Shown piece after piece: positions 8,837-15,484 of a DNA stretch of 39,322 nt. Position numbers and translations under genes: made by a program. Each line of letters begins with the position of its first letter. Position 1 is the first letter of the stretch. The notes beneath the pieces are model-generated. The model did not search any database, was not told where the DNA came from, and was given only the letters and a program-made list of their open reading frames with translations. The stretch comes from Dehalococcoidia bacterium (lineage in GTDB: Bacteria > Chloroflexota > Dehalococcoidia > Lucifugimonadales > Lucifugimonadaceae): the NCBI GenBank assembly GCA_022451965.1, contig JAKUNJ010000007.1:45591-84912 (forward strand), in the 5' to 3' direction.

Positions 8837-9258
8837 TTTTTTCTTTCCACTCGTTTATCTTTAATAACTAAAGTTTCAAAAAATATATCATACCATGCTC
8901 TATTTTTTTCATCTTTAATTATCCATAGAATACCAATTAGTAGAGGAATAGAGGAGAAAATTTTTCCTCCAATTTCTCTTGCAAATGCTGCTCCAATTCC
9001 TATCTTATTTCCTTCTGGATTAACTACTGATATTCTAAGGGCCCATTTCCCTATAGTTTTACCATACAAACCAGTTGGTATTACTAGATAAGAGAAACAT
9101 ACAATTATTATTATGTAATCAAAAATTTCTGTGCTAATAGAAAAAATATTTCTTCCTATAATATTGAATCCAAAATATAAAAGTAGAACATAAAATAGAT
9201 CTACGATAAAAGCCATAAATCTTCTTCCTATTCCTGCAATTTTAAGTTCTTTTTTCAT
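8833..9258 (-). CDS. RDD-family membrane protein
   Basis: 141 residues with the RDD pattern: GIGRRFMAFIVDLFYVLLLY near the N-terminus (Arg and Asp in the first helix), a second hydrophobic helix around 47-67 (FDYIIIIVCFSYLVI), the GKTIGKWALRISVV loop, and a third hydrophobic segment near 110-125. Members are small integral membrane proteins of mostly unknown or varied function; some act in ion antiport, but nothing here allows that assignment. GAGGA 9 nt upstream supports the ATG. It is first in a two-gene operon and overlaps the following aminotransferase start by 4 nt. Confidence 0.85.
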   Translation of the reverse strand: MKKELKIAGIGRRFMAFIVDLFYVLLLYFGFNIIGRNIFSISTEIFDYIIIIVCFSYLVIPTGLYGKTIGKWALRISVVNPEGNKIGIGAAFAREIGGKIFSSIPLLIGILWIIKDEKNRAWYDIFFETLVIKDKRVERKK

Positions 9259-9349
9259 ATCTAAAATTCCTCTAATCTTTTTATGGTATATAAATTTTGA
9301 AATTTCGAATATATTATTTACTTAATTATTTGTGTATCGGAGGGAAAAA

Positions 9350-10129
9350 TTGTCTAGATTAAATAATAAAGTAGCAATAATAACAGGTGCAGGTTCAGGT
9401 ATAGGTTTAGCAACAACTAAGATTTTTCTTGAAAATGGATGTAAAGTTATTTGTTCAGATAATAATGAAAAATCTTTAGAGAAAATAAACAAAGATTTTT
9501 CAAATTATAAAGGTGATTTTCTTACTCTTAAGGCAGATGTTTCTAAAAAATCAGAATGTAAGGATACTACAAAATTCACAGTTGATAATTTTGGGAAAAT
9601 AGACATTTTGGTAAATAGTGCAGGAGTTAGCCAAAGACAGGCTCCTGATCAGAACTGGGACTATGAGAAAAAGTGGGATTTTGTGATGGATATCAACTTA
9701 AAGGGATCTATGATGATGTCTTATGAAAGTGTAGTTTATATGAAAGAAAACAAGGTAGGATCAATTATCAATTTAGCATCAATAATTGGAATGGTTGGAT
9801 ACAATGACATCTTAGAATTATCAGATGGATTTAATCCTTATCCACATTCAAAAGGTGGAGTAGTTCAATTATCTAGAGATATGGGTGTAAATCTTGCAAA
9901 ATTTAATATTAGAGTGAATGCTATATGTCCTGGTTATGCTTATACAAATTTGACTACAGCCTTAACTAAAGATAAGGAGATGGAAAAAAAATTAATAGAC
10001 CTTCATCCATTAGGAAGATTGGCCACAGGAGAAGACGTTGCTAAAGCAGCGTTATTTCTTGCTAGTGATGATTCCTCATTTATTACCGGAGTATTATTAC
10101 CCGTGGATGGTGGATATACAGCTAAATAA
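9350..10129 (+). CDS. SDR-family NAD(P) oxidoreductase
   Basis: 259 residues, classical SDR with every catalytic element: TGAGSGIG (12-19), DV (63-64), NSAG (89-92), Ser144 in NLASIIG, Tyr164 and Lys168 in YPHSK, and the C-terminal GVLLPVDGGYTAK. The Asp at the end of beta-2 (CSDNN) suggests NAD preference. The start is UUG at 9350 and not the GUG at 9332: a strong GGAGGG sits just before UUG, and the reading MSRLNNKVAIITG has normal SDR length. Gene order is co-directional with an ADP-ribosylglycohydrolase-like gene 10 nt downstream, so they are co-expressed. The loop between Ser144 and Tyr164 is longer than usual by several residues. Substrate unknown. Confidence 0.9.
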   Translation: MSRLNNKVAIITGAGSGIGLATTKIFLENGCKVICSDNNEKSLEKINKDFSNYKGDFLTLKADVSKKSECKDTTKFTVDNFGKIDILVNSAGVSQRQAPDQNWDYEKKWDFVMDINLKGSMMMSYESVVYMKENKVGSIINLASIIGMVGYNDILELSDGFNPYPHSKGGVVQLSRDMGVNLAKFNIRVNAICPGYAYTNLTTALTKDKEMEKKLIDLHPLGRLATGEDVAKAALFLASDDSSFITGVLLPVDGGYTAK

Positions 10130-10139
10130 AGGAGAAAAA

Positions 10140-11540
10140 ATGTTAATTAGATTAGATACGCTAAGAGAAAGGCTTCATGGAGTTGTACTTAACAAAGGTG
10201 AACAGGGTTATGATATAGAAGGATTACAGGATCAACTTGATAATTTACAAGATAGTTATGATGAATTTGTAAATTTTACTAAAAAATTATTAAGTCTAAA
10301 AATTAGGCCTGATTGGTCTTATGTTGAACCAAGTTCTATAAATGATATTTTGAATGAAATGGATCCATCCAGACCTAAAGGTCAAATTAAAAAAGTTGAT
10401 ATAGAAGATAGTTCAAAAAGAGTAGAAGCAGCTTTTATAGCATCTTTATGCGGATGTATGTTAGGAAAGCCATTAGAGGCTATGTTTACAGGGCATGAAA
10501 TTATGAAAGCTCTAAAAGAAATAAATCAATGGCCTATGACTGATTACATAACAAAAGAAATAGAAAATGTTTTACCTAGAGTTCATAGATCTTTTCCAGA
10601 AACAGCTAAAGAGTATATAAATTATGTAGCTCCAGATGATGATATTAATTACACAATTATGGGCATGTTGATTTTAGAAAAATTTGGTTCAGATTTTACA
10701 CATGAAAATATGAAAGAACTTTGGATTCATCATTTGCCAATAGGAACAACTTTTGGGCCTGAAAATACAAAGTTATTAAAGTCAGGAATGGATTTAAAGA
10801 TTGATGGAATGGATAGATCTACTTTTCTTGAAAAGGGCGGCAATGGGCCAAGAAATATTTTACCTTCTGAAAACTCAGAAGATTTAATTGATGTTTTTAA
10901 TGATGTATTAAATCCTGGAGATGAATTATGTGGAGCAGCAATTAGAGCTGATGCTTATGGTTATGCTTATCCTGGAAACCCTGCAAAGGCTTCTGAACTA
11001 GCTTGGAGAGATGCTAGCTTTACCCATAATCGAACTGGTGTTTATGGAACTATGTTTATTGCAGCGGCTATTTCATGTGCTCAAATCATGGAAGATAGAG
11101 ATGAAATAATTGAAACAGCTCTTAAGTTTGTGCCCCAAAAAAGTCGTTTTTATGAAAGAGTTTCAGTTTGTTTTAAAGATGTAAGAGAATCTAATTCTTG
11201 GGAAGAAGCATACGATAAAATAAGTGATAAATATGGAGAATATGGTCACTGCAGAATTTATCAAGAGATTGGTATGTTAATTAATACTTTGAACTTTGCT
11301 GAAGATGTTGGTCATGGAATTTGTATTCAAGTAAGTCAAGGTGCCGATACTGATAGTTTTGGAGCAACTTCAGGTTCTCTTCTGGGAGCATATTTTGGCC
11401 CAGGTTTTCTTGATGATAAATGGGTAGAACCATTTAATGATGATATTCATACAGGATTAGCATGGTTTTTTGAAAGGTCTATTTCTAAATTAGCAAAAAG
11501 AATGTCAAATCTTCCAAGAATGACAAATTCATTGAAGTAG
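10140..11540 (+). CDS. ADP-ribosylglycohydrolase-family protein with N-terminal extension
   Basis: 466 residues from the ATG at 10140, which has AAAGGAG upstream; a longer reading frame upstream lies inside the SDR gene and is rejected. The ADP-ribosylglycohydrolase (DraG/ARH) core starts near residue 95: ASLCGCMLGKPLEAMF, then PDDDINYTIMG (165-175, first Mg-binding acidic cluster), and QGADTDSFGATSGSLLGAYFG (from 400), whose Asp403 and Asp405 are the second metal-binding motif. The first 90 residues are predicted mostly helical and polar and are not part of the usual fold. Known members remove ADP-ribose from proteins or hydrolyse related N-glycosides. Being in an operon with an SDR suggests a metabolic N-glycoside or sugar substrate, not protein demodification, but that is inference. 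Confidence 0.85.
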   Translation: MLIRLDTLRERLHGVVLNKGEQGYDIEGLQDQLDNLQDSYDEFVNFTKKLLSLKIRPDWSYVEPSSINDILNEMDPSRPKGQIKKVDIEDSSKRVEAAFIASLCGCMLGKPLEAMFTGHEIMKALKEINQWPMTDYITKEIENVLPRVHRSFPETAKEYINYVAPDDDINYTIMGMLILEKFGSDFTHENMKELWIHHLPIGTTFGPENTKLLKSGMDLKIDGMDRSTFLEKGGNGPRNILPSENSEDLIDVFNDVLNPGDELCGAAIRADAYGYAYPGNPAKASELAWRDASFTHNRTGVYGTMFIAAAISCAQIMEDRDEIIETALKFVPQKSRFYERVSVCFKDVRESNSWEEAYDKISDKYGEYGHCRIYQEIGMLINTLNFAEDVGHGICIQVSQGADTDSFGATSGSLLGAYFGPGFLDDKWVEPFNDDIHTGLAWFFERSISKLAKRMSNLPRMTNSLK

Positions 11541-11557
11541 CCTTGTTATTTATTTAA

Positions 11558-11634
11558 TGGCACGCCCGGGAGGATTCGAACCCCCGACCTATTGGGTAGA
11601 AACCAATTGCTCTATCCAGCTGAGCTACGGGCGC
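11558..11634 (-). tRNA. tRNA-Arg (anticodon UCU)
   Basis: Read on the minus strand the 77-nt segment folds as a full cloverleaf. Acceptor stem GCGCCCG pairs with CGGGCGT (first pair G-U); D-arm GCTC/GAGC; anticodon stem ATTGG/CCAAT around loop TTTCTAC, giving anticodon TCT at positions 34-36; T-arm GGGGG-TTCGAAT-CCTCC. The discriminator is G and CCA is encoded at 11558-11560. UCU reads AGA/AGG, the arginine codons expected to dominate in such an AT-rich genome. It sits alone between the converging ADP-ribosylglycohydrolase and formate dehydrogenase genes and has its own promoter (11650-11679). Confidence 0.97.
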
Positions 11635-11649
11635 ATGACGACATATACT

Positions 11650-11679
11650 ATTATAAAATTTAAATTTATCTATTGCCAA
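11650..11679 (-). promoter_or_regulatory. Sigma-70-type promoter of tRNA-Arg
   Basis: On the minus strand, TTGGCA (11674-11679) and TATAAT (11650-11655) are separated by 18 nt. The expected start falls about 6-8 nt downstream, just before the tRNA 5' end at 11634. This is the best consensus -35/-10 pair in the window and supports a standard housekeeping sigma factor in this organism. Confidence 0.75.
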
Positions 11680-11703
11680 TGCTTATTTTGGTTAGTGAAG
11701 CTT

Positions 11704-12900
11704 TTACTTCTTAAACTTTGCTGCTTCTTCAGATCCACCAGTAGCACTTCCTTTAGTATAAGAATGGGCTCCCATTCCTGCTAGATCTCCGTTTTCTACT
11801 ATGAGATATTCATTTCTTATTTTTCTTCCCTCAAAAAAACATTCAAGTATTTCTCTTACTCCCGCAGCATATCTAGTTTGTGCAGACAAAGAAGTACCAC
11901 TTGTATGTGGTGTCATACCATGATTAGGCATTTTTCTCCAAATATGATCATTAGGAGCAGGTTGAGGAAACCACACATCACCTGCGTACCCACTTATATG
12001 ACCCGACTCTAATGCTCTGGCCATAGCTTCTCTATTTACTATTTTTCCTCTTGCAGTATTAATTACATATGCACCTTTCTTACATTTATTAATTAATTCA
12101 TCGTCAAAAAGATTTTCTGTTTCAGAATGTAAAGGACAACTGATATTGATTACGTCACATACCTTGACTAAAGACTCAACTGTGTCGTGAAAAGTTAAGT
12201 TTAATTCTTTTTCTTTTTCTACAGGCAATCTGTGTCGATCGTTATAATGTAGATGAACATCAAATGGATACATTTTCCTTAAGACATCATAACCAATTCG
12301 TCCCGCAGCTATTGTTCCAACATGCATACCTTCGACATCATAAGATCTCTTAACTGCGTCAGCAATATGCCATCCACCATCATTAACAATTTTATGCTGA
12401 TTATGATAATCTCTAACCATAGCTAATATCATCATTACTATATGCTCTGAAACGGACCTTGAATTACAATATGTAACTTCTACAACATCTACATTATTAT
12501 CTATAGCAGCTTGTAAATCGACATGATCTGATCCAATCCCAGCTGTTATAGCCATTTTCAATTTTTTTGCAGACTCTATTCTTTCTTTTGTTAAATAGTA
12601 TGGCCAGAAGGGTTGAGAAATTACTATGTCTGAATCAATTAATTCTTTATCAGCTACACAACCTTTAGCATCTTTATCAGATGTCACTACAAGTGTGTGT
12701 CCATTTTCTTCTAAGAATTTTCTCAAACCTAATTCTCCTGAAACACACCCTAGAAGTTCACCTCTCTTGAAATCTATAGTTTTTGGGTTTGGAAGAGACA
12801 TTCCATCTGGATATTTATCGAGAATAGGGATTTCGTTTAATGGATATGATTTTGGCATACCATCTGTAGGATCGTCATATAAAACGCATAATATTTTCAT
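11704..12900 (-). CDS. fdh: NAD-dependent formate dehydrogenase
   Basis: 398 residues, D-2-hydroxyacid dehydrogenase superfamily, matching metal-free NAD formate dehydrogenases of methylotrophs and plants. Active-site residues fall at the same numbers as in the Pseudomonas sp. 101 enzyme: Asn146 (YCNSRS), Arg284 (NTARGKIV), Gln313 and His332 (TPHTSGTSLSAQ). The PFWPYYLT segment (97-104) forms the formate pocket. The cofactor loop is GTIAAGRIG, and Asp221-Arg222 after the beta-strand indicates NAD and not NADP. It oxidises formate to CO2 with NADH production in the cytoplasm. AAGGA precedes the ATG. Monocistronic by context. Formate could come from C1 metabolism or demethylation, giving NADH from a one-carbon by-product. 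Confidence 0.95.
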   Translation of the reverse strand: MKILCVLYDDPTDGMPKSYPLNEIPILDKYPDGMSLPNPKTIDFKRGELLGCVSGELGLRKFLEENGHTLVVTSDKDAKGCVADKELIDSDIVISQPFWPYYLTKERIESAKKLKMAITAGIGSDHVDLQAAIDNNVDVVEVTYCNSRSVSEHIVMMILAMVRDYHNQHKIVNDGGWHIADAVKRSYDVEGMHVGTIAAGRIGYDVLRKMYPFDVHLHYNDRHRLPVEKEKELNLTFHDTVESLVKVCDVINISCPLHSETENLFDDELINKCKKGAYVINTARGKIVNREAMARALESGHISGYAGDVWFPQPAPNDHIWRKMPNHGMTPHTSGTSLSAQTRYAAGVREILECFFEGRKIRNEYLIVENGDLAGMGAHSYTKGSATGGSEEAAKFKK

Positions 12901-12968
12901 AATATTTTCCTTATATTTATAATTTCTTTAAGATTTATATTTATATTATTAGAAATTTTTATTTTTGG

Positions 12969-13598
12969 TTATTGATTTTGTTTTATTTTGAAATACTTGA
13001 ATAAAAAATATCCTATGATAACTATTATCAAAATTATAAGAATTGGAAATCCAAATCCTCCAACATAATTTTTTATTTCTGAATAGTTTTCTCCTAAATT
13101 ATTCCCAATATAAACATAAATAAAAAGAGTTGGATATGAAGCTATGAAAGTATATGCTACGTATTTATAAAAATTAAGATTATATATACCCGAAATTACT
13201 GAAGTAATAGTTTTGGGTATAAAAGGGATCATTCTCGTTATAAAAATAAAATAAAATTGATTCTTTACAAAGAACTTTTCTTGTTTCATTAAGTCCTCTT
13301 CAGAGATAAATAAATATTTTCCATACTTAATTATGAATTTCCTTCCGACAGCTTTTGCCAAATAAAATTCAAACAAACACCCTATCGTAGAACCAATAGT
13401 TGCAATCAAAGATAATAAAAATACTTGAGAAATATTATCAGCAAGTATCCATCCCGCTAGAGGAAGAATAATTTCAGCTGGAACGGGTAGGGCAGTCGGA
13501 TCTAAAATCATCAAAATAAAAACACCTAAATAATCTATAGTTTCTAAAACTTTAGTTATCCACTCGATTATTGAATTTTCTAAACTTAGGCTACCCAT
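12969..13598 (-). CDS. DedA-family (VTT-domain) membrane protein
   Basis: 209 residues with the DedA/SNARE-associated domain. The helical hairpin LDPTALPVPAEIILPLAGWIL (about 32-52) matches the conserved P-x-P-x-E re-entrant loop. A small-residue-rich helix with GSTIGCLFEFYLAKAVGRKF (68-87) and the conserved arginine in TRMIPFIPKTITSVISGIYNL (120-140) complete the pattern. The C-terminus has one more hydrophobic helix, then a Lys-rich tail. DedA proteins are inner-membrane; characterised members translocate lipid carriers or phospholipids, and the specific lipid here is unknown. No strong Shine-Dalgarno. The gene is divergent from a small HTH gene across a repeat-rich intergenic region. Confidence 0.88.
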   Translation of the reverse strand: MGSLSLENSIIEWITKVLETIDYLGVFILMILDPTALPVPAEIILPLAGWILADNISQVFLLSLIATIGSTIGCLFEFYLAKAVGRKFIIKYGKYLFISEEDLMKQEKFFVKNQFYFIFITRMIPFIPKTITSVISGIYNLNFYKYVAYTFIASYPTLFIYVYIGNNLGENYSEIKNYVGGFGFPILIILIIVIIGYFLFKYFKIKQNQ

Positions 13599-13750
13599 TT
13601 AAGCTCTTTAATTTATTGTTCTTATAAAAAGTATACAAAAATTAAAAAAGAGCCCTTAAATCAAAATCAAAATAAAAATAAAAAAAGTCATTACTTAATT
13701 AAAAAAACAAGACAACATATATGAATTACATGAATATCATATAATATTCA

Positions 13751-13789
13751 GATAATTATCAGAAAAATTTCGTTTTTTTGATAATTATT
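13751..13789. repeat. Long inverted repeat (17-bp stem, 5-nt loop)
   Basis: Bases 13751-13767 can pair with 13773-13789 over 17 positions, with two G-T wobbles and no mismatch; the loop is TTTCG. The stem is AT-only except for a few pairs. It contains the self-complementary GATAATTATC, and GATAATTATT in the other arm. As DNA it could be a protein-binding or cruciform site. As RNA from the plus strand it would form a hairpin, but no T-run follows, so a simple terminator is unlikely. Confidence 0.6.
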
Positions 13790-13820
13790 ATTTGGCTAAA
13801 ATAAGTTCAAATAATATAAA

Positions 13821-13840
13821 GTTTTGAACAAGTTCAAAAC
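13821..13840. promoter_or_regulatory. Candidate operator: 20-bp palindrome
   Basis: Perfect 9-bp arms GTTTTGAAC and GTTCAAAAC around a central AA. The site ends 27 nt upstream of the candidate -35 box of the HTH gene. A partial copy of one arm (AAGTTCAAA) lies at 13803-13811. The size and symmetry fit a binding site for a dimeric regulator, possibly the HTH protein encoded just downstream. Confidence 0.5.
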
Positions 13841-13870
13841 TAAAACAATAAAAGTATTGAATTAGTTTTG
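13835..13870. repeat. Nested inverted repeat overlapping the palindrome and -35 box
   Basis: CAAAACTAA (13835-13843) pairs with TTAGTTTTG (13862-13870). Inside it CAATA (13846-13850) pairs with TATTG (13855-13859), around loop AAAG, with AA opposite AA between the two stems. Its left arm shares bases with the palindrome 13821-13840, so the two cannot form at once. Its right arm overlaps the candidate -35 box, which would let a bound protein block the promoter. Confidence 0.5.
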
Positions 13871-13895
13871 TACTTTTTCTTTGCTATGTTATAAT
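13868..13895 (+). promoter_or_regulatory. Promoter of the small HTH gene
   Basis: TTGTAC (13868-13873), a 16-nt spacer, and a perfect TATAAT (13890-13895). The ATG of the HTH gene begins 6 nt after the -10 hexamer, so transcription would start at or next to the start codon, giving a leaderless mRNA. No Shine-Dalgarno is present, which agrees. Confidence 0.6.
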
Positions 13896-13901
13896 CAAAA
13901 T

Positions 13902-14138
13902 ATGGCTAACGAATCAAAAAAAACATCTAAAATGTTAGGTGTTGAAAAGAAGTTCAAAAGAGAGCTCGAAAAAGTTATACCAGAACTAGTTAATGAGTTT
14001 GGTCTTACTGGTGCTGCTAAGCAGCTAGGCGTTGGTAAAGCAACCTTATCATATTGGATGCTAAAGCTTGGAATTCAATTTAGAAAAGTTGCTCTAGCTC
14101 CAGGGGAAAATATAGAAATTAAGAGATTATCTGATTAA
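13902..14138 (+). CDS. Small helix-turn-helix DNA-binding protein
   Basis: 78 residues from the ATG at 13902. A longer frame from UUG at 13881 would include the -10 box and is rejected. The N-terminal third is Lys-rich and polar (MANESKKTSK...). Residues about 35-57, LTGAAKQLGVGKATLSYWMLKLG, are a clear helix-turn-helix: small residues in the first helix, the turn LGVGKAT, then the recognition helix LSYWMLKLG. The tail GENIEIKRL looks like a short beta strand. It resembles FIS-like or transposase/Xre-type HTH units, but I do not recognise the family. No enzymatic domain. A dense set of inverted repeats just upstream suggests autoregulation. It may also control the divergent DedA gene or the cytochrome gene 85 nt downstream. 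Confidence 0.75.
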   Translation: MANESKKTSKMLGVEKKFKRELEKVIPELVNEFGLTGAAKQLGVGKATLSYWMLKLGIQFRKVALAPGENIEIKRLSD

Positions 14139-14211
14139 TAATTACTTTTTTTATATTTATTTTTCTTATTTACTACTTTATTCTTAAAATGAATTATAGA
14201 AAAAAACGAAT

Positions 14212-14217
14212 TATACT
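14212..14217 (+). promoter_or_regulatory. Candidate -10 box of the cytochrome gene
   Basis: TATACT ends 6 nt before the ATG at 14224, and there is no Shine-Dalgarno between them. The spacing is the same as for the HTH gene just upstream. No convincing -35 is seen at the right distance, so this is weaker than the HTH promoter. Confidence 0.4.
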
Positions 14218-14223
14218 CACAAA

Positions 14224-14676
14224 ATGAATAAAAAATTTACTTTACTGTTTATTTTCACTTTATTTTCCGCACTACTTGTATCATGTAGAGAGGTTACTGT
14301 AGATCCTTCTCCTCCAGTTGTATTTCAACCTACGCCTGCAACATCTGAAAAACTCATGGCAGGAGCTGCTCCGGTTGTACAAGTAGTAATAGTAGGAAAT
14401 CCTGCTGCTGGTGAAGAATGGTTTCTTACACAAGGCTGTAATGCTTGTCATTCTACTGGTGCAGAGAAATTGGTTGGTCCTGGTCAAAAAGGAGTTTATG
14501 CTAGATCTGGAGCAAGGCCTGGTTACGGATCAGCTGATGAATATATAGAAGCTTCGATAAGATATCCTGGGGAATATCTAGTTGAAGGCTACTCAAATCT
14601 TATGCCGGCAAGTTGGGAAGAGGCTGAAAAGCAAGATATTGCTGACGTAATTGCATATTTGAAAACTCTAGAATAA
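14224..14676 (+). CDS. Lipoprotein mono-haem cytochrome c
   Basis: 150 residues. The N-terminus is a lipoprotein signal peptide: MNKK, a hydrophobic core, and lipobox LLVSC with the lipidated Cys at 21. A Pro-rich linker (27-40) follows. The cytochrome c domain has the haem motif Cys72-Asn-Ala-Cys75-His76, GPG at 85-87, and the distal Met127 in SNLMPASW. The end EKQDIADVIAYLKTLE is the typical C-terminal helix. It should be exported, lipid-anchored and act as a single-electron carrier on the outer face of the membrane, probably between a quinol oxidising complex and a terminal oxidase or reductase; the partner is not in the window. It ends 32 nt from the convergent larB gene. Confidence 0.92.
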   Translation: MNKKFTLLFIFTLFSALLVSCREVTVDPSPPVVFQPTPATSEKLMAGAAPVVQVVIVGNPAAGEEWFLTQGCNACHSTGAEKLVGPGQKGVYARSGARPGYGSADEYIEASIRYPGEYLVEGYSNLMPASWEEAEKQDIADVIAYLKTLE

Positions 14677-14708
14677 TTTAGTTACAAGCCAACTTAATAA
14701 ACAAAAAA

Positions 14709-15371
14709 TCATCTCTTAGCTATTAGTGCTGCTTGATATCCAGCAGAGAAGCCAGCATCAATATTAACCACCGATATTCCAGGCGCACATGAGTTCAACA
14801 TTGTAAGTAAAGCGGAATATCCTTTTTCTCCTGTTCCAAATCCTACAGATGTTGGAACAGCGATGACTGGTTTATTTACCAAACCAGCAACAACTGTGGG
14901 TAGCGCGCCTTCCATTCCAGCTACAACAACTATGCAATGGGCTTTTTTAATTTTTTCAATTTTACTTAAAATCCTGTGTATCCCTGTTACACCAACATCA
15001 TTAATTATCTCAGTCTTTGCCCCCATCAATGAAGCTGTTATTTCTACTTCTTTAGCTATTGGTATATCTGAGGTACCCGCACTAACGACAGACACAATAC
15101 CACTAGTATTTTTGATATTTTTAGATGACCAAATCATTTTTGCATTGGAATCGAATTTTGCTTCAGGAATTATCTTTATAACTTTTTCATAAGTTTCAAT
15201 ATTAGTTCTTGTAATTAGAAAAATACCAGAATTATCATATATTCTTTTAGCAATTTTAGAAGATTGATCTGGGGACTTTGTTTCTCCATAGATTACTTCG
15301 GGAAAACCTGTTCGTTTTTCTCTTTCATAATCAATTTCAGCGAATTCGATTGTATCATCTTTATTAGTCAT
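14709..15371 (-). CDS. larB: LarB family, nickel pincer cofactor biosynthesis
   Basis: 220 residues. The C-terminal half is the PurE/AIR-carboxylase-like domain of LarB: VSAGTSDIPIAKEVEITASLMG (97-117), NDVGVTGIHRIL (124-135), VVVAGMEGALPTVVAGLV (148-165), PTSVGFGTG (173-181), and Cys194 in MLNSCAPGISVVNID, the position of the cysteine that attacks the pyridinium ring. LarB carboxylates nicotinic acid adenine dinucleotide, the first step toward the nickel-pincer cofactor of lactate racemase LarA and relatives. LarC, LarE and LarA are absent from the window, so the pathway is elsewhere or partial. No Shine-Dalgarno; TAAAAT lies 6 nt before the ATG. A link to the 2-hydroxyacid oxidase at 5303 is possible but unproven. 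Confidence 0.88.
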   Translation of the reverse strand: MTNKDDTIEFAEIDYEREKRTGFPEVIYGETKSPDQSSKIAKRIYDNSGIFLITRTNIETYEKVIKIIPEAKFDSNAKMIWSSKNIKNTSGIVSVVSAGTSDIPIAKEVEITASLMGAKTEIINDVGVTGIHRILSKIEKIKKAHCIVVVAGMEGALPTVVAGLVNKPVIAVPTSVGFGTGEKGYSALLTMLNSCAPGISVVNIDAGFSAGYQAALIAKR

Positions 15372-15484
15372 TTATTTATTTTACATTATTAAAAAATTAA
15401 ACTGATTATTATAAATCCCTTGTAAATTACGTTCTAGTTTTTATAATTTACATATTATTTAGTAAAAAATTGGAAGGCAACCTT

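Larger units (their letters stand above)
13599..13901. other. Intergenic region with clustered inverted repeats
   Basis: 303 nt between the divergent DedA and HTH genes, extremely A+T-rich. The DedA-proximal half is A-rich and I see no clear element in it. The HTH-proximal 150 nt hold three inverted repeats (13751-13789, 13821-13840, 13835-13870) and a good -35/-10 pair (13868-13895). An extra AAGTTCAAA half-site occurs at 13803-13811. No open frame of useful length is present. The arrangement looks like a regulatory region for the HTH gene. Confidence 0.6.

Noticed and set aside
11557-11784. Plus-strand frame over the tRNA
   Set aside because: It is the reverse complement of tRNA-Arg followed by antisense of the formate dehydrogenase 3' end; the first residues are the familiar tRNA-antisense artefact.
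13556-13901. Possible replication origin near dnaN
   Set aside because: Only one DnaA-box-like sequence (near 13557, inside the DedA gene) was seen, dnaA is absent, and the inverted repeats fit promoter control better.
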